This document shows, in pieces, positions 1-10,600 of a stretch of DNA of 25,308 nucleotides. Position 1 is the stretch's first letter, and every line of letters begins with the position of its first letter. The DNA lies in assembly GCA_000969725.1 (NCBI GenBank), contig JXSR01S007804.1. One strand, given 5' to 3'. A program made the translations under genes and the position numbers. A model generated the notes under the pieces. It searched no databases and had not been told where the DNA came from. It worked only from the letters and a program-made list of their open reading frames with translations. Origin of the DNA: Ophiothrix spiculata (Eukaryota > Echinodermata > Ophiuroidea > Amphilepidida > Ophiotrichidae).

Positions 1-443
1 ATGCAGCAAACTCATTCATTTTGACCTACATTCATTTTGATCAGGTTGAAATGCATGCAAAGGTCATAATTCTGTCAAATTGATTTTTTTTTTCAGATTC
101 ACAGCCTTATGGTTACTTCAAAGTTTCATTTGAAAATACTTTGAAACATAAACAATATCTGTATGTCCTTAGGACCATCATTTGGTTCTATGAAGGAATT
201 TACATTAGTTTCACTTTTTACTTTGTAACAACCATTGCCTTGTTGGATCATAACTTGACATCTGGATGTCAAATGAAGTTTATTGTAGTTTTATTTTAAT
301 CTTTATGGTCTTTGCAAATATTTTATAAAAAAGTTATTAGATGGATTGTTGGTGGTCGACAGTCACATAATTTTCCTTAAAATACTTGCTGGTTTGGTCT
401 TCTTTGAATCTAGGAGACATATAGTATCAATAGTTTTCTTCTT

Positions 444-499
444 CACCTTGAAATATGTGGGAGCCAAGTTGCACATCTTCTCTGGAACATGCACACATT
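444..499 (-). pseudogene. Relic copy of the 3' edge of CWF19L2 exon k
   Basis: An ungapped 56-base comparison with 1444-1499 gives 40 identities. Read in the exon's frame it encodes CVHVPEKMCNLAPTYFK against [17 protein letters not shown] in the true exon, including a usable-looking AAG/GTGAAG donor. Upstream homology stops abruptly and no AG acceptor gives phase 0, so it cannot replace the true exon. It is read as an old partial exon duplication. Confidence 0.72.
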
Positions 500-793
500 T
501 TTAACTACTTTATTTGATACCTTATTATTCAACCAAGACCATTCAACGTTTTCATCAACATTGCTTGCTGGATATTAAACTTTTTTGTTGCTTTACCATT
601 TCACAAAAGCATGTGGAATTAACATCCGCAAACCTTTGCTTTATGAGCCAAATTACATCAGACATAATATGTGAAATTTGTGAAACTGATAAAAGCATGC
701 TTGACTTGTATTTTTTCAAGATTGTTTTTATGGGAGCATTTTTGACTTAAAAATTACCCACAGAATTACAATTGCAGGGTTGCAAGTTTATAT

Positions 794-934
794 CAGGCAT
801 GAGAACACACATGCACACAAAAAACTGAAAATGATGACAAAAGAGCAAAAATAGGCTGAAATTCAAAGAAATTGTGGATTTTTGAACAGGAAAATACCTG
901 AATTCAGGTAAAAACCTGAACATTCTCATGCCTG
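794..934. mobile_element. 141-bp hAT-like MITE
   Basis: The ends are perfect 12-base inverted repeats, CAGGCATGAGAA. A TTATAT direct repeat flanks the element on both sides (788-793 and 935-940). The interior (CTGAAAAT...GACAAAA...AGGCTGAAA) is shared with the element at 3402-3539. The CAGG ends suggest the hAT superfamily, although the clear flanking duplication is 6 rather than 8 bases. No coding capacity. Confidence 0.7.
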
Positions 935-1446
935 TTATATACACAAAAGATGAAAAACTATTGGCAATTCGTCACTAAATATTTGATAAAGTGTTCCTGA
1001 CCAAAGAATTTGATATGTAACACTGTCATCATCATCATCCTTCGACTTCCATCAAGATTCATGACACACATCTTTGCCAGCAATCTTTATTACACATTGC
1101 ACTTCCAAGTTCATTGAAGTTCAAGCTAGTATCTCTACATATGGTATCAGGGTACGTTAAAGGTCTAAGCCTCTGTTTGGACATGGCAGTCTCCAAAGAA
1201 GGTCTGATATAATTTGGTATTTGGCTCGAAAGCAGTGATCAGCAAACTGGGCTCTCCTCTGTGCCACAGATGGGGGGGGGGGCATATCACCATAAATATG
1301 AAGCTTAGTTTGATATTTTTCAGGACATATTTTGGACACGCATTAGTAGCCTGGTGTAGGTGCCATCTAAGCGTCACTGTACACATGCACCTTAAAAAGA
1401 AAGTGCCTTTCTTTTTTTATTATTTAAAAATGATTTATCTCCTCAC

Positions 1447-1602
1447 CTTGAAGTAAATGGGAGCAAGATCACCAGTCTCCTTTGGGACAGGTACACATTC
1501 AATGCACATATGCCGCTGCTTTTTCGGATTCATACAAGTCTCCAGAAAAATTGCATCCATGTCGTGATCTTCAAACATTCTGGTTAAACCTTTACGGTAA
1601 AT
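1447..1602 (-). CDS. CWF19L2: CWF19L2 coding exon k (52 codons), HIT-like histidine segment
   Basis: Reads [38 protein letters not shown] and [14 protein letters not shown]. The [10 protein letters not shown] strand corresponds to the HMVYECIPLP segment of human CWF19L2. It aligns with the HIT motif but keeps only one of the three histidines, as is usual in this family. The acceptor is CCACAG and the donor AAG/GTGAGG. A diverged copy of its 3' edge lies 1000 bp further on at 444-499. Confidence 0.95.
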
Positions 1603-4600
1603 CTGTGGATAAACATTCATAATTCAATGGAGATCAATAGCCTTATCAATACAGAATTTGGAATACCCACTAATTACAAAATTTGGTGGAATTTGTCTGA
1701 AAATATACAATTGCAGACAATTTTATAAACTGTGGAAGAATCGCTTCAATTCCTTTACAATCATAAAGCTTTCCTCATTTGCTTTTTTCTACGCATAGAC
1801 ACAACACAGGAAATTTCCACCATGAATACAGAACAGGGACTTGCATGCTTTTTCCTCTTTACATCAAAGCAGGCTTCAAGGTAAATAGTACCATACCTGT
1901 ATTTCACTCCATACATCTTCATCCAGACCAGTGCTTGCTATACTATGCTGCATTGGTATGATGAGACAGTGTCCTTGTGTAAGAGACTTCGTTGCTGGAA
2001 GACTAAGATAAACCTGCGTGAAAAAAACAAAAAACATTTATACACAATTTTTAAGCAGGAGTTTGAAATATCATCATTAGCGGGTTAGTGTAGCGGTATT
2101 TTCCTCGCTTTGCACCAATGAGGTCCCGGGTTCGAGTCCCGCGCCCGGCGCTTTATGTGCATTTGGTTTTCAGTCCAAGCTCGCTTCCGCAGGTTTTTCT
2201 CCGGGTCCTCCGGTTTTCCTCCTGCACTAAAACTGAATATTACAGAAAGATCTATAGGACCCCAATGTAAATAAGCTTCATTAGAGGCTTTCTTGGGTTA
2301 TCCTTGGCTATCAGCCTAAATAATTCTTTCTTTCTTTCTTTCTAACAAAATATATCAACACATAAAAAGTGCACAGTCTTAGATGGTAAATACACCTTCT
2401 GAACTATATGGCTTTACATGAAAGAATTTGAAGCACAGACATAAAAGAAGATTGAAACTCCCTAAACTGGTCAAAAGAGCAATTTGGGGCTTGTGGCTCC
2501 TTGTCTAATAGTACACTAGATGCAATCAGTCTGCATCATGATCAAACTCAATATCACTGTGTTTATGACGCATTATGTGTTAAGCAATTGCTGGTTTCAA
2601 TTTGGGATTAGTAGAGCTGCAATCTTCTGCAAAACTCTTTGTACACTGAGTGATATTTAGTACTCTCCCCGCTCCTCTTAATCAATGTTGAGTATTTTAG
2701 GCATATGTGTACACAACATTGATTCAGGAGGGGCGGGAGGAGGGGGATTGGAAACGGTAACAACTTTTAACTTAAAAGTTTTCTATAAGATCACACAAGT
2801 AATTTTACACAGAATGGCCAACCTTTTTTATTGTCATTGTGTGAATAGCAAAAGTATCTGTGCTGTCAACACACATTTGGCATTTGCTAAGTGAAGCAGT
2901 GAGGTGCCTGTGTTCTGCAATGGTACTGCCCCCTCCCCCATTGACTACACTACGCCAGGTGCTTGTGTTCTGTAATGGCTCCAGCTCTGTCCCTCTCCCC
3001 TCCTCCCCTCTCCTCCCTTCCCCTGTTGGCTAAACTACTGTATATACCTTCATTCCTAGGGCAATGATAAGATGTTTCTTCATTTCTGGGCTGTCAACAC
3101 ACATTTGGCATTTGCTAAGTGAAGCAGCCAGACGCCTGTGTTCTGCAATGGCTCTAGCTCTGTCCCTCTCCTCCGTCTGTGCTTTGGATTCCTTCTTGGC
3201 GGCAGATGACACAAACATATCATCTAAGGTATGGTCCATGTCCAGTTTATCCATAGACTGCAAGGAAATCATATATAGTATGTCAATAGTAAACCCATCA
3301 TTAATGTAAACCGGGGTGACTTTGAACAAAACTTTTGACAAGGAGGTTTGCGAAAAATATATCCTGTCTGATAGTGGTTTGCAAAGGATTCCGACTATCA
3401 ACAGGGGTGTGAGAGTCATGTGATTAAAAGACCTGAAAAAAGCTGAAAATAGTGACAAAATGCCAAAAACAGGCTGAAAATGAAAGAAAAAGCTCGAACT
3501 CTTTTGAAGGCGCTTAAATGCTGAACCCTCACTCCCCTGCATCAATGGACAGTAGTTGAATCCTGTACAAATCACTATCAGGCGAGATAAGTCTTTCATG
3601 AATAACTTTGTCCTTGTCGAAATTTTGTTCAAAGTCACCCCGATGTTCACCCCAGTTTACGGTATCTAAAATCTTTGAAACAAAATCTCTTGGCTGTGAA
3701 ATTGTGAAGTAATTCCAGAAGTGTACTCAACTCTTTACAAGCACATCCTACAGTGTGAAGAAATTACTCACTAGCAATATATTCAAGACCAAGTTCTTCA
3801 TCATGTAAAGATTTTCAGCTATGACAACCCTAAAAATAAACCTTGTGATTAATAATAATTTGAATCATAATGAGTCCGATAAAGTCCATATCTATATCTA
3901 TGTCCATAAACTGAAGATGTCACTTTAATTTTCATAAAGCCAATCATAGTTATGTACCAAACCTCCATTGTGATACAATCACTCTGCAATGAGGACACAT
4001 TTTTACTGATCAATGATTCTTATGAAATGTTCTCTGAATTTACAAGTGGTTGATGGATAACAAATTTTCAGTTTGTTTTAAAGCAATATGAAGTGTTAAA
4101 ATGAAGCACCCCCTGTCATCCTTGACTTTTGATTTTTTTTAAACAGATATTAACACCCTCCAAACCATTTGGTTTAAATATGCTTACTTATGGCCAATTG
4201 TGCAATTACATTTGGAATCCTGAATTTAATTAAATGTGTATTAGTATATTATATTATATAAAGCTGATCAAAATTTTATAGTATTGCTTTAACTCAATTT
4301 ATAAACACAGAAAAAAATATAGTTGAGGGTTTCAAGAAAAAAGTTGGTCTATAGACTGGTCAAATAAGCTCTTCTAAATGCTGGCATTTTTTCACTCACT
4401 TTTTCTTTCGATCCATATATTTTGTTCTGAAAACTAAAAAGGAGCTGAAAATAGGCTTAGTGCTCAGGGCTGTAAAATGTGACCAGTCATATCGAAAGAT
4501 ACCTTAAGGCCTAGTATCCATTGGCTGTTCGCATATTCCGTATTCAATTGTCTTGTTTACTATTGTTTGTAATTGTGCGGCGCAACACAGACAATAAACT

Positions 4601-7600
4601 TCGTTCTGCTTGGTGATCATATCAGTGGCCTGTGTACGGCAGATACTCCTATTACCTGGTGCTCACCAAGTATGAACATGTTGATTGTTGGTGCTGCCAG
4701 GTCGTAAGAATCATCTGCCGTACATAGGCCACCAGTATGATCACTAAGCAGAACGAAGTTTATTGTCAACGAGACAAGGGAATACGGAATATGCGAACAG
4801 CCAATGGATACTAGGCCTAAGGTTCCCAAAATGAAAATTAATATTTTGGTCTCATCTGAAAGAATATAAACCTCTCAAAATAAGTATGGAAACTTTTTTA
4901 GCCGCCTATATCTTATTTGTTTTAATCTTGTTCATCTATTTGATGCAATATTTGATTAGCTAACAATCTCTTCTTTAAAATGACACAAAATTTACAACAA
5001 GAGCTTGTTTTATGGCTGAGTAATTCCATTTTCTTAGTAGGTGGGTCACAGACAGCGTGTGACAAAATTGAGCAGTATCTGTGTCAATCCTACTGATTAT
5101 GATGTTATAGGATAAATCAGTTAATGGATGAATGAATAAGTTGTTTGTATTCATTAACAAAACAACATTCACTTACCCTAATTAACTAAAATCTCAGTAT
5201 GCACCTGTCCTTGGCATCCCGTTTCACAGAACTGTTTAAAGTTTTGATATCATGTTTCACTAACATCAAATGTTGTTACAACTTGATTTTGTGAACCAAC
5301 TTAAAGTTGGTCAATGCATGACTTTTAGTCAGATTTAATAATCTCTCCATGATAAATCCTGGATTTAACACCAATTGATCACTTTAGAGGAAGTACCAAA
5401 CAAGATGGATTAATTAAATAAACTCTTAAAACTTTTAATCTTATCCTTACCTTTTGATTTTCAAAACAAACTGTTATCCAGTATTACAAGGTTAATTCAT
5501 CCATTCATTTACTGATTTATCCTATAGCATCATCATCAACAAGATGACAGAGATACTGAGCAATTTTGTCAAACGCTGCCTGTGACCTACCTGCTAAGAA
5601 AGTGGCATTACTCAGCCATAAAGCAAGCTATTATTATAAATTTGGTGTCATTGTAAAGAAGAGATTGCTAGCTAATCAAATATTGTATCAAATAGATGAT
5701 AAAGATTCAAATAAATGAGATATAGGCAGCTAAAAAAAAATTTAGAAGTTTATTTTCAGCTTTAAAATGACACCTTGCTTTTGGTTATTGGATGTTCGAT
5801 TGCAAAGTTACATCCAAATTGGTAAAAAGCATCAGGCTGATTCAAAAAACTATAGTTCTGAGAAAATCGAGTTTAAAGTTTCTGAACTGGTAAAACTTGA
5901 ATGGAGAAAGGATTTTTAATCTAGGTTTTTAAAACACTTGTCTTATGTTTTGGATGTTGGAAGCTGATTAATATGATGGAATACACTTCAAAAGTAACAT
6001 TGCTGATGAAATTAGAAATTTGATCTTGGACGTGATTTTTGACTATGCTCAGCTTCAATTGCCCGTATCTCGTTATTTACTATGCCGACCTTAAGGTACC
6101 TTTCGATATGATGGGTCACAAATAATTCCAAATATTTAACGAACCGCACATCTCGCCTGATATCAGCAGAAACATTTATTATCCACTGGTGATTGTTTAG
6201 TCAATGTTGGACCACGGTTAAAAAATGAGGTCAACTTTTTGACCATTTTGAAAATTTGACCTCAAATGACATTTTGACCTAGATTGACATTGACCTTGGG
6301 CAAAAGGCTATCCATGGTCCAAATTTGTTCTATGTAGAGTCAAGTGAGATATTGCTGTGACCTTGAAATGACCTGTAATTACCTTGAGTCAACTGTTTGA
6401 TCTTGGAATGACCTCTACTTTTTGACCATCTTGGAAATTGGACCTTAAATGACCTTTTGACCTTGACTGACATTGACCCTGGGTCAAGAGCTACATATGA
6501 TCCAAGTTAAACCCATTAGGTCAAAAGTTCATTAGCTATGGCTATGACCTTGAAATGACCTTGGATGACCTCAGGTCAACTTTTTGTACTCAAATGACCT
6601 CAGGTCAACTTTTTCACAATTTTTAAAATTTGACGTCAGATGACCTTTTTACCTTTACTGACCTTGACCTTGGGTCAAGGGCTATCCGTGGTCCAAGTTT
6701 AAGCCATGTAGGGTCAAGGGTTCATGAGTTATGAACGTGACCTCAAAATGACCTCTGATGACCTCAGGTCAACTTTTTAAAAAAAATTGAGATTTGACCT
6801 CAAATGACCTTTTGACCTTGAATAACCTTGACCACACCCCTTAAAAGTTTCGCAGCGCGAGTTTATTCCTAGACCCTTCATGTCACTAAGTTTCGTCATC
6901 GTGCGCCTCACGGTTCTCAAGTTACGTCAAAACTTTAACCAAATTACCACACACATATACACCCCTACACACACACCCCCCACATACACAAGACACATAC
7001 TACGTACCGACAGAATGACTGCTAAGTCTCTTCTGAACAATAGTTCAGGCGAGACAAAAATGCTAGTGAGCATTTTGGACAAATCCTCTTTCTTGGCCTA
7101 ATACAAACACTGAAGGGCATTTCAGACTAGCTGTCGTTTTGTAGCACAACAAATTTGCATATTACTGTGATGGTTCTTTACAAAAGAGGTTGATCCATTA
7201 GAATACCATGTGTCAGTGACAGTGTGACCACCACATATGGCAAGTCTCGTTACAACAAATTGACTCGTTATATTTGCAGGAAAATTTTCCATTTATAACA
7301 AGGTTGAGAATGTTGTAAATCTTATGACGATTTTCTATCGTGCGACAACAAAAACCAGCTTGACTTACCTTTGCAGCCATTCTATTGAACAGCTTATGTT
7401 GATCTTCAGCTGAACTCATCTTCTCTCTTTGTACCATGGTCTTAAGATCCAACTCATCATCATCACCAAAATAGCGCTGCCGCTGGCCGCTTGCATCATG
7501 TGTTACAACCTAATAACAAAATTAAAGTGTTAAGTACTAGGCTTCAACTGGCAAATAGCATAATGTAGTACTACCTAATGAGTCAATAAAATCACCATGT

Positions 7601-10600
7601 TACAATGCGGCTCCAACTGGCTGCTTGCATCATGTGTTACTTCCAAATAAGTCAATGAAATCAACATGTAACAAGGAGGTTCCAATTTAATTTGCCGCTT
7701 GTATTCATGTGTGACTAACTAATGAGTCAACAAAATCAACATGTTGAAAAGCTCGCAAAGATACAATTGAAGCATGATAAACCCAATTATGACACCTGAA
7801 ACTGTCCATCCCAAACCAGCCGTAAATGCAGCCTCTTATCATTTTCACTTTTTTAAATATTTGCAACGACCATGATATAAGATTTAAAATGAAAATGACA
7901 CCTTAATGAACTTCACTTGATTTCCAGAAGTCAAGTTATAGTCCGTTAAAGGTGTCCGAGTGTAAAATGTAAAACTGAGATAATCACATTCAAAATATAA
8001 ACCCTATATTATTCGCACAATATACAGATATATGTCATATTTACAATCATTTTCTTGAAATGAAACTTTGCTGATGTTTGGAATTAAGCACACCCTGGAA
8101 AAAAGCGAGTACAATTCTAGTACACATTCCTGAGGTGCAAATTTGGAACATAGATTCGAGTACAATTTAAGTACAATTCGAGTACACACACATTCCTGAG
8201 GTGCAAATTTGGAACACAGATTCGAGTACAATTTAAGTACAATTCGAGTACACACACATTCCTGAGGTGCAAATTTGGAACACAGATTCGAGTACAATTT
8301 AAGTACAATGAATCCGTCAAAAATCAATTTTTGCAAAATACAACCTTGACACATATTTTCACCTGTAGCACAAAATGAAGATTGCTGCATGTACGGCTCG
8401 TTTGAAATGGACAGTCACATCTGTGTTAATTTGGTTAGATGCTATTGTTCTTATGGCCTTGAAAATGATTTCAGCCATATATTAAACTCAATGTTACCAT
8501 GGAATCATACTGTAATTGATGATTTAAGTGAAATGCATCAATCATGTTGCCATACAAACCACCATCAGAATACATATATTCTTTGTCAATCAAAATGAAA
8601 TAGGTCTTAGATAATTATCAAGTCAACTTAAGTCTTATATTCACTTGCCTTCTGTTTTTTCTTCCTGCGTCCTGTGTGCTGCTCAGCTGGCACTGTCCTA
8701 TCAGGTAATGGCCAGCTCTGTCCACTCCTATCTGTCCTGGTCAGTACCACCTCATCATCATCCTCATCTCTCTTCCTGGAGACAGCAGGTTGAGATGGTT
8801 GCTGTCTTGGTTGTTGTGCTTTAGCTTGTCTTGCTGCTTCCAATTTGGCTTTCAGTTTTTGAGCAAGCGCCTGGATTTCAAAAAGGAACGCAGAAAATGA
8901 TTCAAAGAATTTATTTTCAATGCAACAAGAAATATATATCAGATTTTGTCATGTTACTGCTAGAAAATTATAAAATGTGAAAATTGACTTTATTTTGCAT
9001 TACACACTGCTTAGTGTTCAGTCTCGAGTCATAGGGTCTTGAAATGGTTCTCCACGTGACGGTTAAAAATGGCGGTCGTTGCAGATACATCTTTCTTGAA
9101 TTCACATTCAAAATGTGTTCAGTCAAATAAAGCCCAACCTTCAGATTAAATTGTCATCATCATCATCTGAATACTACTATCTATTAATACATTTTGTGAT
9201 ATGCAAGGCAACATAAAAAGATGATCTATAAAATTTACAATGATATTACCCTGATCAACAGATGTAAAAGAAGCACTTTCTATTTGGTACGGGATTGCTA
9301 TGGTATCTATGTTGTGAGGCTAGTTTCCTTGTAAATAGCTATGAAAATCTGGTTGCTCAATCTCCATGTTTTAAATTTAGTATTGTGGCTGTCAAATTTG
9401 TTTTGAAATTCAATTTCACTATTAGAAAAAACTTCATTCAGGCCTGAAATTCATTTAAAGACCTTTTAGGCTTGACGTCCAAAGATATTCGCTCGCCCGA
9501 GTAACATTCACTTACTCTAACAAGAAAACTTCGCTCCAACAGGAAGCGACATTCGATTAACAAATTTCACGACATTTGCTACACTTTAGATTGAATTGGA
9601 GCGAAGATCGCTCCAAATATTCGTAGGTTTGTTTATTCAATAATCATAGCACTATAACATGCGCGAGTTTAATAGTTTAAGATTCCATTTTTTTGTGGAT
9701 GCCAAGCCTTTAAACTTTTTTTGACCTACCTCATTGCCCATGAGCTCAGCTTTGACAATCTTGGCACCCAGTTGATTCATCTCACTCTCACTCAGTATCT
9801 TGACAGGCGGTGGTGGTGTGGGGCTTCTCCTCCTCTCATCTTCATCCTCACCTGATGATGAACCAGATGAGGAGTCGCTACTACTGGAAGAAGAGTGTCT
9901 CTTCCTCCTTGAAGTTTCGGTGTCTTGTTTTTGTTCAGTCTTTTGTGAGCCTGGTTTTCTCCACCCAGAACTTTTGGGTGAATCAGTTCTTCTACTTGAA
10001 GCAAGTGTGTTACTATCTTCACCAGGTTTTTTGAACGCCTTCTTCCAAGATGGCAAAGAGCTACTTGAAGGAGACCCTCGACTTCTTTCACTCTCTCCAG
10101 GCTTTCTAAATTGACTTTTGTAGTCACGTTGAGAAGAACTTGAACTATACGACGAGCTAGATTCAGCCCCAGGTTTCATAAACGCTTTTCTAGAGGTGCT
10201 ATCTTCATATCCAGGTTTCATAAAAGTTCTTCCTGTGGAGCTACTTTCTGCTCCTGGTTTCATAAAGGTTCTTCCAGAGGAACCATCTTGAGCTCCTGGT
10301 TTCATGAAAGTTCTTCTTGAAGAGCTACCTTCAGCTCCTGGTTTCATAAATGTTCTGGAGGAAGAGGTATTTTCATCTCTTGGTTTCACGAAGGACGGAG
10401 AATCTTTTCTGTCTCTATCCCTTCCACCATCCCTTGTCAATTCTGATCTGTCATGATCTGTTCTCCGATCCCTGTCATAATCAGTGTCCCTTCTTCCTTG
10501 ATCTCTGTCATAACTACTATCTCTTCTTCCTTGATCTCTGTCATGATCACTTCTCCTATCCATGTGCCTGTCTCGATCCCTATGATGCCTGTTCTGTTGA

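Larger units (their letters stand above)
1..1446 (-). other. CWF19L2: CWF19L2 intron after exon k (partial)
   Basis: It starts at the GTGAGG donor and continues beyond the window. It contains an exon relic at 444-499, a hAT-like MITE at 794-934, an 11-G run at 1272-1282, and a perfect hairpin at 1394-1416 (10-base arms AAAAAGAAAG, 3-base loop). The final exons of the gene were looked for here on the minus strand and not found. Confidence 0.8.
2014..3047 (-). other. CWF19L2: CWF19L2 intron between exons i and j
   Basis: It contains the SINE at 2081-2343, two partial copies of exon i (2862-2923 and 2954-2999), G-rich and C/T-rich tracts near 2727-2748 and 2986-3024, and otherwise unremarkable AT-rich DNA. 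Confidence 0.8.
4478..6120. mobile_element. Composite TIR element with two nested insertions
   Basis: The terminal inverted repeats are TGTGACCAGTCATATCGAAA at 4478 and, on the other strand, TGTGACCCATCATATCGAAA at 6120, both continuing to TACCTTAAGG. The same ends and interior blocks (CTTTAAAATGACACC, AGTTCTGAGAAAATCG, ATGCTCAGCTTCAAT) occur at 13208-14297. Subtracting the nested hairpin (4503-4822) and foldback (about 4862-5759) leaves roughly 430 bp of host element. No transposase is seen. Confidence 0.78.
3258..7368 (-). other. CWF19L2: CWF19L2 intron between exons h and i (4.1 kb)
   Basis: Filled largely with transposon debris: a foldback element with a nested MITE (3306-3660), a TTAA MITE (4078-4292), a composite inverted-repeat element (4478-6120), a TGACCT-rich array (about 6226-6835) and a CA-rich stretch (about 6947-7000). 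Nothing recognised in 3661-4077, 4293-4477 or 7001-7368. Confidence 0.8.

Noticed and set aside
2081-2153. Functional tRNA gene
   Set aside because: A- and B-box-like sequences are present but the acceptor stem does not pair and a SINE body with a TTTC tail follows.
3030-3650. 206-codon minus-strand gene
   Set aside because: Only 3048-3257 is exonic (CWF19L2). The rest reads through the acceptor into a foldback MITE with no protein resemblance.
4617-4829. 70-codon minus-strand frame
   Set aside because: It lies entirely in the hairpin element and mirrors its arms.
8106-8309. CRISPR-like array
   Set aside because: The units are contiguous direct repeats with no variable spacers, in an animal intron.
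8004-8390. Cysteine-containing repeat protein on the minus strand
   Set aside because: The frame exists only because the 66-bp minisatellite period is a multiple of three; two frames stay open and there is no homology or splice context.
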